In this document: positions 47,843 through 61,500 of the stretch, one piece after another
How positions within the stretch are numbered: position 1 is the first letter of the stretch
Layout of the letters: the number at the start of each line of letters is the position of its first letter
Assembly: GCA_023079485.1 (NCBI GenBank)
Contig: CM041086.1
Coordinates: 10,362,401-10,426,400 of the forward strand
Source: Archilochus colubris
Taxonomy: Eukaryota; Chordata; Aves; Apodiformes; Trochilidae
Direction of reading: 5' to 3'
DNA length: 64,000 bases
The notes under the pieces: model-generated
Databases searched by the model: none
Seen by the model: only the letters and a program-made list of their open reading frames with translations
What the model was told of the DNA's origin: nothing
Program-made: the position numbers and the translations under genes

Positions 47843-50800
47843 GTATGTTTTCTCACATTTCAGTGACAGATTATTTCAGAGAACTCTGTAGCCCATTTCC
47901 TATTTCCTTTGCCCTTGGTCTGCTGAGTAATATTTGCATTTTTCCCTAAACCAGCATCTCTCCCCTCTGGACGGAAATCCCTGATAAGTGTTTTCCGTTG
48001 AACTTCCTTCAGCATCTACATTAAACAACGCCTTTGCCAAAGATCATTTCCTGAGGTCTTTACTTTCTGCTTTCTCAACAACATGTAGCTTCAAGATTGT
48101 GTCATGCCTGCACACACACCACTCTGTTTTATTTAGGATTGCAGGAAATTTTCCAGTCTCTAAAGATAATAATTTCAGAAATTGCTCCAGAAATTTGTTA
48201 CTTTAGTATTCTGTAGGGACTAACTAATTTTACCATGAATTTAATTTAAATTAAATTTTAATTTAATCTTTTAACTAATCTTTTATAGGGTATATCTTTG
48301 ACTATTTTTAAGTATAGTCTAATAGACTATTATTTTTAAGTATAGTCTATAGACTTTACTAGCAAGAAGTGAGTAGATGTTTGGATTTTGACTTAAGGAG
48401 TCCTTATCTGGAATGAAGCCACATTTACTGTTGAGAAAACCTTGAAGTAAAATATAAATCTTGGTAGAACATAAAGCTTTCTGTCAGAGAAGCAGTTGCA
48501 TGTTACACTGCAGTTGAGAATATCACACTGACATGTGTCTGGGAGAGTTAGCCTGCAGTTAGCTACAGTGGAAAATTTCATTGCATAGCCACTTTCTGCT
48601 TTGATGGACACTCTTCACGTGCACTGGTGAACTTCATAAAAGGTCACCCAACCCCTTTGAAAGTGGAAAAAAGATTCTTTGTAGTTTGTGTGTCCACCAA
48701 GCTCCTGCAGGGTCTCCCTTCCTGAGCCAGGCATGGCAGAGGCTGCACACCTATGTTAGGAGCACCCCAAGCTTGGTGCTGTCTCGCAATGTGTCTGACT
48801 GCTATGGCACTCGACTCAGTCCTGAGCTGGATGCTAATGATGCCCTTGAACCAAAGATAATGTGCTCCAAAATGATTGGTTGCACTCATCCCAGAGAAAA
48901 GTTACCTGACCTCCAAGTTGATAAGTATTTAGCATTCAAACTTTGCCATCACCACATTTTACAGTGATTTATCCAGGAAAATTTTTAGTCAGCAGTGGGA
49001 CTTCACACAAAGGACAGCATTAGCCTGTGGAAACAGAAGAATCCAGTTTTCAAGTGAACTTACCAAATATCTGAGCAGGTATCTCCAGAAATCTTAAACC
49101 TCCTTGAAATGATGAAGAGATTTCCTACATGATAGTTTCAAAGCTTAACAATTCTTGAGAGTTAGAGCTGGTTTTGGTTTCTTCTGTAGAATAAGAATGT
49201 CCTTTGAGCACCAAGCACATGGTATAATGTTACATATTTTGTTCTGTGGTAATGATAAGCAATTTATATTTAAGGGACCAATGAACACATTAAAATTAAT
49301 TATAGTGAGATTGTTTGATAATAGCTTTCATTTCTTTTACAGAATAATATTCAGCAATATACCACCACTTCCAGGCTGCTAAAACCATTTGCTCTTTAGA
49401 CTCATTGTCCTCTGAGTTTCACCATTTACTGACTTCACATTTTCAACATTTAAAATTTTGGGGTTTATGTGAAGGTTTCAAGGGCATCTAAGGATTAGTT
49501 AAGAGTTTTACTGTGAAAATAAAATTGGTAAATGAGATGCATTCATATTGGAATGAAATTTTATATTTTAAAATCTGATAAAGCAATTAATTTGTGACAA
49601 CATGTAGAAGATTGACCTTCTAAGTTTGTGCATAAAATTTATTAGCTTACATTTTAACATACTTTATAAATACTCCTAAGGTAGATCTTCACTGTGCTTT
49701 GATATTCACCAAAAGGACTGTTTTGAAATTTTGGGTTTTTTTCTAAAAATGTAGTAATGGCTTCTAAGTAACCTTTTTTTTTCCCCTCTTCCTAAATTGA
49801 TCTTCTGCTGATAACCATTATTTGACTCCAGATGAATACTAATCTGTACTGTTAGATATTCTCCATATATTGCATGAATATTGAACAGTGATCAGTGAAT
49901 TTTATCATCAAATTTGCATTGTTTCCCCAACATGAAAAAAAAAAAAAAAAAAGGAAGCATATTTGCCTCTTTATATGGTTTATGAGTATATTTCTCATTG
50001 AAGAGTTTTACAAAGAATAGCACTGAGTGTAATGTATTATGTCTCCTGTACTGATGCAGGAATTCTGAACTGTTGTGGAATGATAAAAAAAACTTGCAGG
50101 GCTGGCTCACTAACATTTATTTTTAAATCAGTAATTTATCTTGAAAGACTGCAATCAATACTACATACCACTGTGAGTCTGCTGCTGGTTTATTACCCTT
50201 TTTATTCGAGTGTACAAAGATAAACTATTGATTTTTGTTTGGTTTGTGTGCTCTACAGACCAAGGAGCAATGTCATTTTTTTTAATACCAAGGGTATAAG
50301 CCCATTATTTTATTGATTTTAAATTAAATAAAAGTTATGTAAGGCAATAGTTGAAATTGCTTTGGGGAAAAATAAGTGCTATTTAAAAACAAAAATTCAA
50401 GCTAAGCCATTGAAAATAATTTATAGCAAGATCATCTTTCCAGCTGAGCTTTCAAAGAAATTTTTGACATAAGATTTAAAGTAGTGCAGTAGAGACAATA
50501 CTGCATAAATCTGTACTGATAGTAAAGTTTACTCTACAAAAGTGAGCAGGACAGTTCTCTGGGTTGGTGGTTCACCATTTTGTTGTTTGTTTTTTGGGTT
50601 TTTTCCAATGTTTTGATGACTTATTTCTTCTGGATGTAGAGTTTGGAGATATCCACCAGTCCAGACATTACCAGTAAAAACAACAATGATGCTCCTGTGG
50701 TTAGCTTTATTTTTTTACAGTCTTCAGAATGCTTTTTATCCTGAAAATAGGAAGAAGCATTGCTGTAATGGGATGATGTCACTACCTTCTGCTTTATTTC

Positions 50801-52264
50801 ACTACTAAGAATACTTCTAGCAATCACCAAGGCTGCTAAATCAGCAAAAGGATCTAATATGTAGACATGAGAGAGCGCTATATAGGAGATTATAGTAAGA
50901 TTGTAGTAAAATATAAATATACAGAGCTGAAAAAATAGAAAAAAAATGGGAGGAGAAGAAAAAATATTTAAAAATCCATATACTTTCCATAGCTCATCAG
51001 CCTAGTGGGTTTCATGATTTTGGTTTGGGTGAATTCATGATCTCCTATTTCCCTGTTTCTTCTTGTTTACTTCTTGAAGTGATCTGGCTATATATTCTTA
51101 ACTGAGATAAGTTGAGAGCTTACATCTTGAGAATATACAGTTTGCTGAGCAAATACCAACTTGTATATTCTTTTTAATTCTTACTGTGCTGGGAATGGGT
51201 TGGTGTTGGTCTTGTTTATACAAATGAGTCATTTACTTTTTGTTAGAAGTACCAGTAAAAGGCAGCTCAAACGGTGAACTACCTGAATACCAAGGAGCAA
51301 TCAAACACTGGAGTTACTGATATATGAAGCTTCTCCCATTGGAGACTCCACAATCTTTTCCAGTTTTGTCTGTCTTTAGCCCTTGAGAAAAAAAATATTG
51401 TTGGATAAATCCTTCTTATTGTAATTACAGCCTATAACTTACTGGTCATCCTCTATATGCTTGTGGATTGTTTTTTTCTTCATGAAGGTGTTTGAGACTT
51501 ACCCTCTCTTTTTTAGTCCAGTGTAAACCAGATTCTTGCAGACTTTTTTCTCACTTATGAGATACCAGAGACCAGAATCAGTCTCTCTGCTGTGATCTAC
51601 ACACTCTGCATATTCCTCCTGAAATTAAATATCCAAAATCATTCCTAAGAAAGCTTTATGGAGTAGGCTGGTGGGATTATTTTGTGTCCTGATTCTGTAC
51701 TGGTGCCTATGTACCTGAATACACTGTTTATCCATCGTCCACCAGTATGCTACATGTGGCTTATAGAACCTGCAGAGAGGAATTGGAACTGCACTTCAGA
51801 ATCTCAGGCAGTGAGAACACACAGTACATTACAACTGATTTCTCTAAGAAACAAAATCTGAGACTTCATCCTTCCTCCAGGTTTTTTCCCAGTATTGATG
51901 ATTTAACTTCTTTTTATTATCATTTGCTAGCTGAAGCATATTTTGGTTGTTCCTAAAGGCCATTTATTTGAATATTTGATGTCATGCAGGACTTAGGTCT
52001 TGAACTTTTAACACAGGAGAAAGGAAGCCACCTGCTGAGGAGAGACAGAAAGCGATACTCTGGCATAAATGCTTTACAGTCGGGACAGACTTACAGCAGA
52101 GATGATGTACAGAAGGAATTTTATATTTAAGTGCATTTGGAAGTAAATTTGTTTGACTTGTGCCACAGGGATCACAGTTTTTTAAATGGTCTTCCAGCAC
52201 ATTGATGTACTGGGAGTCCAGTTTTTCATAAATGAGATGTGGTGTCTATTTTCTGTGCAGTGGA
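47843..52264. other. AT-rich DNA with a minor GC-richer patch
   Basis: A patch at about 48,680-48,900 is open on both strands (93 and 81 codons) without splice support. An 18-A run lies at 49935-49952. No gene was recognised. Confidence 0.4.
48301..48352. repeat. Tandem duplication, 25-27 bp, with inverted core
   Basis: ACTATTTTTAAGTATAGTCT is repeated with a 2-bp insertion in the second copy. Each unit contains AGTCTA...TAGACT, so the region can also fold on itself. Confidence 0.8.
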
Positions 52265-52295
52265 GCTGAACACCATTGCATGCCTGGTGTTCAGC
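52265..52295. repeat. Perfect hairpin, 11-bp arms
   Basis: GCTGAACACCA and TGGTGTTCAGC are perfect complements around TTGCATGCC, whose GCATGC core is itself palindromic. A possible CR1 tail remnant (GGTTGGACTGGATCTTAT) follows at about 52,353. Too short for a microRNA precursor. Confidence 0.8.
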
Positions 52296-53650
52296 ACTGG
52301 AGTGCAGGCAGACCTCTTCTTTAAAAGATGAGAAACACTTCTATAGAGCTCTAGGTTGGACTGGATCTTATCCTCTTTTTCTCTTCACCGGTGTGCTCCG
52401 GAAAGGTGTTGGTTTTTAGTTGCTGTTGAGGAGTTTCTGTAATCCTGAGACATGAAGAATTCAACCACTATTACTATGTAAGTGCTGTAAAACTTCAAGA
52501 ACTAAAATGTGGGTGGAGATTCTACTAAATATATAGATACCCAGATACCAAGATATTGATACTGGTTTGAGTTCCTCAGCTATTAGTTACCTATATGTAT
52601 GTATGAGGTAAGAAAGCTCTGTAGAAATACTCAGCTAGACTCAGACAGATTTGAGAAAACAGAAGCAGAAATCACAAATCTTTGGATTTCTTTCTAGTTT
52701 TTTGTTTGTTTTTTTTTACTGTATGCTTTCTGGCCAGCAAATTCATGTCATCTAATGAGGCTTTCAACCTAACTTACAAACTGTTGTATTCTTTCCCTAC
52801 ATGGTGATCAAAAATCACTGTATGTCCACCTGGGTAGAAATTAATATCTGCCATCTGTCTGCAGTGTGATAGTTATCACCAAATCTCTTGTGTCGGGGAA
52901 AAAAAATCCTGTGTTACCTATTGGTAATTATGATTTATTTCTAGCAGTGCTTGGGAAAAGGAGAACTCAAAGTATTAGGAATGTGAAAATTAGAGATCAA
53001 GATAGCCTCTGAATAGTGAAGAGCATTTATCTTTAATGTTTGACTTTTGTTGAAACACTAAATGAAAATTTTATCATGAAAAATGATCTGCACTCTCCTG
53101 TCATAAAATAATTCTCTGCAAACTGTTTTCTGTTATTTCCCATGTTGCTCTTCTGATACATTTATAAATGCCTCCATCATCTTAGCATACTTCATTTAAA
53201 AATTCTTTCCCCAAATGGTTTTTTTAACTCTTAAGTAAATTTTTACCTGTCCACCATTGCTGATGAAAAATTGCAGAAAATCTAATCACTTAATGCTGAC
53301 ATCCTGACAATCACTTTCTGCTGGAAGGCCATCCAAGTGTCAGGATGTCTGAAGGACTGAAGTTACTCAGATAACATAGGGAATGGGTGAGGATTGCCCT
53401 GAGAGAAGGAAGGAAGCTTCAAGACAGCCTAGTGAGGAATGAGATGGATTTTTAGACAAATGGTACAATGCCAGTGTTATGTTGTGTGCAGGGAAATTTC
53501 TTCTTGCTACCATTATAAAATTACTCTTGCATTCAGAAAAAAATGGGTCTTTTTATATCATCCTTGCTAAACAGTTTCAGAGGTCTGCCATAGGTTTCTT
53601 GTCTAATCACAGTAAGCTGCTGGATTGTGAATTTTTTCTATTAATGAAAG

Positions 53651-53678
53651 AAACCCCATTCTTAAAGGAATGGGGTTT
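53651..53678. repeat. Perfect hairpin, 11-bp arms
   Basis: AAACCCCATTC and GAATGGGGTTT are perfect complements separated by TTAAAG. Confidence 0.8.
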
Positions 53679-54640
53679 ACAGATTCTGGACTGTCTTTTA
53701 ATATGTAAATCACCCAATTTATGAGACAATAATAATGATTATAAAACCAAATGCTTCCCTCCACAGCTATTTTGTCTCAAAACCCTATCAGAGTGTTACT
53801 ACTACAGATCAAAGAAATACAATCTGGTTAAATTTGTGGTGGGTGGAACCTGTTTTATTTCTGAGTCTTTCTGTAATACCACAGCTATGTTATGGCTTAT
53901 GTTATAAAATAGCATTTTACATGTACTAAATATCAGAGAGCATTGTAAAGCACAGAACACTGAGCTATCTCATCTGCATTTGCTTTAGCAGAATTTCACA
54001 GCTTACAATTTATTATTTTAGAATAAATGTTCCAGAAGGATGAGGTTTTGTCATATTGCAGTGTGAATAAACATTCGTTAAGAAGCTTTAACCACTTATA
54101 AATAGAAATAATATTCTGGGAGTTCACAGAATCTAAGAATAAGAAGTTATAAAATAGCAAGTTCCTGTAATGTGAAAAACTAACTCTACAATAGCATGAC
54201 TGGGTAAGCTGCCATGGCAACTCTTGCAAAAGATTCCTTCCCTGATAACATTTCCCCTCAAATTAGATACATTTAGGAAGTGTTTGCTTCAAAACCATAT
54301 TTTTTAAATAGTTTGTATTTCAGTACCAGTCATCAGCATTCTTGGACATCATGAGATGCTTGATAAATTCTGACATTTCTGCTGGGCCACTGCAGTTTGA
54401 GATTGTTTTCATGTGGTCAAATTGCAGTGGACATCCTTTTCAAGGGAGGCAATAGTTTAAATAAGGAAGAGACATTTTTGGATATTAATTTCTTCTCCTG
54501 CTGTTTCTTATATTACTGTCAGGTAGCAACATGCAACTTTTTTTTGCATGATTTTCTTACCTCTAATACTGAGTGTTTTTTAGCAACCTGGGGACAGTGG
54601 TACCAGGCAACCAAAATAATGTGTAATGGAAAATAATGTG

Positions 54641-54663
54641 TATCAAGAATGGTATTCTTGATA
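54641..54663. repeat. Perfect hairpin, 10-bp arms
   Basis: TATCAAGAAT and ATTCTTGATA are perfect complements around GGT. A further 9-bp hairpin (AATAGCAAT/ATTGCTATT) lies at 55522-55545. Confidence 0.8.
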
Positions 54664-55919
54664 GCAAAGTAACCTTACACATCTTGGAATTTGAAATACA
54701 GGAACACAAAACATTTATGATTATGTTTTAGATGTGTCTTGGATCAGGAATATTACTACACTTAGTGTGATCTAAATAATTTCAGCACTGCATGAGACTG
54801 TGCCTAAATAAAACCCTTGTGGGTTTTGAATCAAGAGCTGATTCATGGATGATTTTTAATTTTTAACTGGAGGGGTCCCTCTGCTGGATCATTCTATAAG
54901 GCACTGCACAGGGTTGGTTTGTTGTTTTTTTTTGGAGGGTGGGTGTTATGTTCAAAATGCAAATGCACCAGGAGTAATATAAAGCATTTTCATAATGATT
55001 CAAATAAATATCCTTTACATAGTAAATGCAGCTGCCTTCACATGACTATAGAAATGAGTTCTGTGAAGACATTTCATGGATAAAGGTTATTTGCTTTTTC
55101 TAGTGGCATTTTAATGAGAAATAAAATACAATCTAACTGTATTTGAAGAATATTATAAGGAGGATAATATCTCTCTTTTAAGTCCTTAGGGGGTTTAGAC
55201 CTTTTAAACAAACCAAAAAGCAACCAACCAAATAAACAAAAAAAACCCCAAAAATATTTTAAAGATGAAGTAGTAATGTCTCTGACTTTATTTAGAGCCT
55301 AATTCTATTAATGTGTTCTTAAAATTACCTATAAATCTGCCAAAGCTATTTTGAAGAGTAATATATGAAATTTTAATGTTTATTAATATTATATTTTTAA
55401 TGAATACAAGAATTCTGCCTGTTCTAAATATGAATACCAGTACTGGGCTGGAATTTTGAAGATGTAGATGTGGTTTTAAATGGTTTTTGATTAAAATTTC
55501 TGTAAAAAGTACAGAAAAACCAATAGCAATGCTTGAATTGCTATTAGATAAATTAGATAAATGCTTCATTCCCATAAGAATTTCAGTTGACTTCTTTAAC
55601 TGTTTTGTAATTCCCACTGCCATATAGAGAATTTGAGTGCAACTCCTTTAAATAGAAACTTTCACCTTTAAAGAAAGACTTCTATTGAAAAATAAGGTTA
55701 TGGAATTTCAAATGAATTTCATGGCAATTTCATATTGTGTATGATAAGTATTCCAGTAAAGGGTTTTTTATCTTTGTTTTGGGTTTGGTTTTTTGGGGTT
55801 TTTTTGTAGCTTAGCAAATTGAGCCCTAATGGCTTTTACTCATACACTTCATACATTGTGGCTTAGTAATAAAAGTGCTCCAGTTCCAAAAAATCAAGTC
55901 CTGTTCTGGCTCAGTCCAC

Positions 55920-56560
55920 AGAGTTGATTGGGACACCTCTAAGCTTGCCTCCTGTAATGAGTTATCTTCCTCTAAACAGGTCCTCTCATCACCTCCCATT
56001 CACCATGACAGCCTCTGAGGTTATAAACCTGCCAGTCTCTGATGGAGCACCTGGAGCTGTGGGTATTCCTGACATCGAATGCCTGGCTTCATCTCAGGGT
56101 CTGCAGCTCTTTACTTGTCAGGATGACAGTCACTTTCTCAGCAAATGATCACTCCCCCACTATCATTCTTTTTGTTGGGAATTTGATGGAGAGTACCAGG
56201 AGTGTGTCAGATAGCTCCAATTCCATCCTCCCCCACTGATGAGGATACTCCCAGTGAAGACATTCATCTGAGTTGGGAGCATCCTCAGACAAGCAATTGC
56301 CTCAGATCAGAGGCAGTTTCTGTACCAGTTCCTCCCCATTGGGATGCTGGGACTTTGTTGTGGCCACAGTGTGTGCCAGACCCTCCTGAGTAACCAGGTA
56401 GAGGTGGTTACAGACAATTCCACCTTCATGTATTCCTGAGCTAATAAGGGAAAGCCCAATCCTTCTTGGCAGCAGTGAAGCCCACTTCTCATCCCTTCAC
56501 ATCCTCAACCCTTCCAATGTTCCTGTGAGCACTTTCAACAAGAACCCACAAATAGAGCCA
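55920..56560. other. GC-richer island, possible decayed coding or retroelement
   Basis: Three overlapping plus-strand ORFs (55924-56148, 56042-56239, 56202-56393) follow each other in different frames. This is the pattern left when an old coding sequence has acquired frameshifts, but it also arises by chance. The translations are Ser/Pro-rich, and no family was recognised. Confidence 0.2.
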
Positions 56561-58106
56561 CTTGGCAATGTTTGTTTGCTCCCAGGGCCAAAAGAAAGTG
56601 TAATAGATCTTGCTAAAAACAGGGTCAGGAATATCTATCAGATGGCAGTCTAGTTGAAAAGTTTTGAAGGATTCCTGTGTGCTTTACAGCTGATTCTCTC
56701 TCTTGAAAATTGTCTGAAGTATCTAGAAAGTGAGGGTGCACGTCACTCTTGATAGGTTTTGCTACTCATTGTCATTTTTGTTTTTCTCACAGACCTTTGA
56801 GGATTTTGACCCAAAAATCAAACTGTGCACTTCACACAACTCTGGTGCATAAACTAATTTTTCTCCCCATCGTGGTCTCTAAAACCCCACTCAAAAAAAT
56901 TCTTTTACCAAAAGTTGGTGGCAGTTTGAGTTTGGTTTTTTTCCTTTGATTATTTTTTTTGTCAGAAATAGTATTATAGGTTTGCCCTTTATTCTGACCT
57001 TACTGTCCCAATTAGTATTGACTGCAATCCAGATTTGAACGTTCAAAGGCAAGAACTTGAAACAGGCTACAAAATATCTCAGCATTTGTGCTCTTTGCCA
57101 GAGTGTTCTGTGTGCTCACACATAGCTCCACAGTTGTGTTTTGTGCTGTCAGATGTTTCCCTATTCCATTTCTATAAAAATTCTGACTGTGGGGCACTGA
57201 AATTTAAATCAAATTGTTAGCTCTTCACACTGCAAGACAGGTGGAAGGAAAAATGGATTAACTCAGTAGCAGATCACAGCTGTTTGAGTGGTTTGGGTGA
57301 TTCTGTTATCTGGGTATTATGGTATAGAATAAATAAGCTGCCAGGGTGCAGGAAGATGCAGAGCCCCTCTCCTACCAAAAGAGGATTCTACAGCCCAACC
57401 TAGAGATTCTACATGATACCCTAGGAAATAATCTGTTGGTTATTGTAGCCCATATGTTTCAGGATGTCATTTTGCATGGTAATCTCCATAACTCATTATA
57501 TTTGGCATCATAAATATGTAATAGCAACCCAAACATAGCATTTTTACTGCTCACTGGTTGGTTGGTTATGATTTCAATCAGGAGGGATACGTTGAAGTCA
57601 GTTACAAACTTGACTGTCAAAAATAAATCAGAACACACATCTCATGTAAATGCCAATTACTACTTGCAGATTATAATTTTCTTCCTGATTGGAAAAGAAA
57701 AGGAAAACTCCATAGTATTTAGGAAACAAAACCTACTTTGCCTCAAATTTTCAGAGAAGTGCTAATTTCCCTTTGTTTCATCTCCACTGTAGGGTTTTGG
57801 TTCCTGCTGTTTGTAGCTGGATGTAGTGGGAGGGCAGGAACATTCCAGAAGGAAGCAGCAATTGATTGCACTGCAAAGCCAAACAGCATTCTGGTCTGGC
57901 TCCTCTGAGTTTCCAGTTAGAGCTGGAGCATGAAAAGTGGTTGGCACCCATTAAAATATTTGAGATGTTCAGCAGGGCCAGACATGCCTAAAGATTCCTG
58001 GGCACTCCTCCTTTCTCTTGTGCTGGAATTCCTGTGAGGAAACCCCCCCTGCTCTGCCATGGGATCCCTTTGGGATGCACTGTGGGTACCTGCAGCCCCA
58101 CAGTTT

Positions 58107-58140
58107 GGGGGGGGAGGGGAGGGGGAAAGAGGGAAGGGGG
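58107..58140 (+). other. G-quadruplex-type G-run cluster
   Basis: Runs of G8, G4, G5, G3 and G5 are separated by A-rich spacers of 1-5 nt on the plus strand. They satisfy the usual four-G-run rule for intramolecular quadruplexes. It sits in a GC-rich island (58,010-58,560) whose ORFs of 73-163 codons, open on both strands, are attributed to composition. Confidence 0.7.
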
Positions 58141-58270
58141 CAGTGTCTGCTCCAGGTTTGGAATCTTCCTTCCCTGGCCTTGCTGTTCCCAGGGTTTTTC
58201 CTCACCCTTTTCCCCCACCCTCCCTCCAGCATTTCCCCTTCTCAGACTGCACTGATGAGCACAGCTGTGA

Positions 58271-58304
58271 TGGAACCAACTGGAACCAATTGGAACCAGC
58301 TGGG
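58271..58304. repeat. Tandem repeat, 10-bp unit
   Basis: Three copies of TGGAACCARY (TGGAACCAAC, TGGAACCAAT, TGGAACCAGC) and a partial fourth. Confidence 0.85.
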
Positions 58305-58465
58305 AAGGTGCAGGGCAGCCTCTACCCCACCCACCTGGCCTCATCACCAGCTGTGCCCAATAACCTTGATGAGGTCTCCTCAGGCTTTCCAGCTGTGAAG
58401 GGTTTTATTATTTGTGCTCCACCAGGAGCCATGAGGCTGCTCTTTCAGCTTTGCTTGCTGTTGGG

Positions 58466-58545
58466 GCAGGTTTGGGCTTGTTTCTGGGGCAGATTTGGGC
58501 TTGGAGCAGGTTTGGGTTTGTTTCTGGAGCAGATTTGGGGTTGGC
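58466..58545. repeat. Minisatellite, 2 x 40 bp
   Basis: Two 40-bp copies begin GCAGGTTTGGG and contain TTTGTTTCTGG and GCAGATTTGGG. Each copy is itself two related units of about 17-23 bp, so the block looks like four degenerate subunits. Confidence 0.8.
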
Positions 58546-58560
58546 GTTAGGCTGAAGCCA

Positions 58561-61500
58561 CTCACACTTCAGAACTTGGCAAGGTTGTGTTGGGTGCAGA
58601 CTGCTCTGGGCAGGAGTCTTGCTGGTGAGTACCCATCTTAGAAAATTGGTTTCCCCAAGTTTAGTTTATCTTTCTGCCTGCTGCTTCCTGCTTAAAATTT
58701 TGGCTATGTTGGGTTTTGGTAGAAAGGCTTGTCTGGAAGACCCCAGGAAAGTGGTTTTCCTGAGCTTCTGAGAAGATCTTTGGTGTTTTTTAAAGAGAAT
58801 TGTTCCACTCTTTGTCATCATCATTTCTGTATCCAAGAATGTGCAATAGAGGCATCTGAGGGGAGAGATAGAAACTGTTCTTTCAGAGACATGATCCCTG
58901 TTACAGTTTTCAAACAGATAATTACATAAGGGATGGAAAAGAATAGCTAGGAAATGTGAACTCTATTGTGTTGGTTTATCTCTGATGCAAGAACTCTTGT
59001 CTAATTAGCTGAATTTAGAGAGGGCCTTTCTGAAGCTTCTACAACTTGTTTAGTTTCAAGTATGTTTTTAAGTTCTTTTACTGTTGGTATATGTCAAAGT
59101 GCCATTTTGAATTGGACTTTCAGCATCTAATTTTAGAATTGGCCACTTTGTAAAGTATCAAAGTGGTCTTGTATATATTGGAGTGCCGTAAGCATTGCAT
59201 CCCCCCAAAAAAGTGGGGAAAAAAAATCAGAATGAAAAATAGGCTTTTGTCCCCTCCTAATGTCCCAATGGACACTTGAACAAACTCTTTGCATTGTTTA
59301 AAAGTGTTCCCATTATCTTTGCATTACTAGCCACATATTACAAAAGAAAAACTAAGACCCAGAAAGGTAAATAGGTTTATATGACTAAATCAATAAACTT
59401 AAGTATAATATTGGCATTTAGACTTAGTGAGTAATTCATAGTAAGTATAGACTCAAGCTTTAAGTAATCTGTAATGATTTGATCTTTATCTTTTGCTCTT
59501 GTAATTGGAAGTAGTGACAGTTTTGTTTTCCTCAAGCACATCTGTATTAGCCAAATGGCATTTGTAGTTGTCCTTTCCACAAAGACAAATCTATTGAGAG
59601 AAAAAAGTGCCAGAAAAACTGTATAGAATCGAAGTTTTACATGTTGTATAGACTAGAATAGGAATAGGATTACAAAGGATCAAATACTTCTGAGATCCAA
59701 AGATTACTGTGGTCTCTCATTTTTGGTAGTAGCTGCATTTTATAGAAACATGAAGGTGCAAAAAACCTATTTGAAAGCATAGAGTACTCTTCCTGAATTA
59801 AAATATTATGTATGATGCTATTGGGTTGTAGTAATGCATGGGATTTGGTACAGGAACTTGAGCAATTGCTGTTCCCCAGTTAATGATTGTAGAAGGGAGA
59901 ATCCATTTTAATTGAAAAGGTCAGACCAATTCATAAATACAGTTGTCTCAGAAACTGTGTGAAAAAATAACTTTCTGTGAAAGCTGCATCTAATGTGAAC
60001 AATGTGAAATTTTTAGTGACTTGAGAAAGTTAAAGACTGAAGGTAGTCACAAGTAGCTGATTAGTACAGTTTTCTGTACTTGTATTGGAAGATGATTGAA
60101 AGTATGCACTCTTCTACTTCCCTATAATATTTTTATTATATAAGGAATATATTACATCTATGTGAATTTGAAAAAAAAATTTGTTAAATTTCTGAACATA
60201 GAGGGCAGGAGCACAGTGACAAGGTAAGGAAATACTGAATAAAAATGTAAGTAGGAACAACAGATTGTCAGCACTCATCATCACAGTGTTACAAAATGGT
60301 GAATAACTTGTAAGTGAGGAAATATGGTCAGGAACAAAGAAGAATGTTGGTGGGCAAGCAGTGGCCCAGTCACAGGAGTGCAGGAGAAGGAGCCTAACAA
60401 AGCAAAGATGCAAAATGACAAATTGTCTTTTTTTTTTTTTTTTCCAGAATGACTGAGTCCAGAGAGCTTCAGGGAGGTTCAGGCTCAGAAGAACTGACTT
60501 TACCAACTATTTACAGGTATGTCCTGATGTTGTGCTCCTCAGTACAGACATACAGGTATTTGTAAAATGCACCTACAAATGGAATTAAGATCATAGTAAT
60601 AGTGCAGTGATTCTCCTTGGGCATTTCCGAGGTTTGTTTTGTTTGGCTTATTTTCCATTTTAAAAAAGGCAAGAAAACTTTATGCAAAAATAGAATTCAA
60701 TAAAAAATATACAATGAACTACTGTGAAGAAATGAGCAGCTGACAGACATAGTTTACTGTGATTGAGTGGAAACATTTATCTGCTTGTGAGAAGAGCAGG
60801 TTTGTAGTCATATGTCTCAACAGAAGGAAAGCAATAGTGGAATATCCCCTGAAGCAGGGGCACTGGAGCATTGGAGCTAAGTCTTTCCCAGAGAAATGAA
60901 GACTTGTTTTCTTGGCCGTTTCACAGCCTGGGCTGTAAGTTCTGGGGATATTCTTGCACAGCTGAATGACTAATTAAACTCTGCAGGGCAAACAGGTTTC
61001 ATGCATATTCTGGCAAATGTCTGTGTGTTGCATGTATTGCTGGACAGCAGCAGCACCAAGGCAGCCTGGTTCTGGCCAGGCTTTTTTCTTCCCTCCTCTA
61101 AGCTGCCTTTGCACCCAAAGACCATTCAGTCTTGAGCTCTCTGGGGACCTGCACTGCCTTCATCTGGTGATTCTTCAGACATCTGAGCTGGTTCTGAGCC
61201 TTTTGGGATTCAGGTTGCTTTCCATCTGAGCCAAACGCTGCAGTGTTTCCTGAGATCTGTGCTGCTGGGTGTTCCTCAGGTTCCACATTGTGTGTACCTC
61301 AGCATCCACTATTCCAGGGAAGAATTTAGGGATGCTGGGAGGAGCATGATGTTCCTAGTGTTTTGTATTACTCCATCTTGATGACGCCTTCAAAGAGGAC
61401 TCTGATTTTCAGACTAGATCCAAAACAGTCTGATGCAAATTTTCTAACTGAATTGCTTCCTATCAGGGACCTACATCTGATGCAGAATTAGTATGGATGA

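Noticed and set aside
58059..58550. 163-codon plus-strand ORF
   Set aside because: GC-rich, crosses G-runs and minisatellites, and the reverse strand is equally open. Low-complexity translation.
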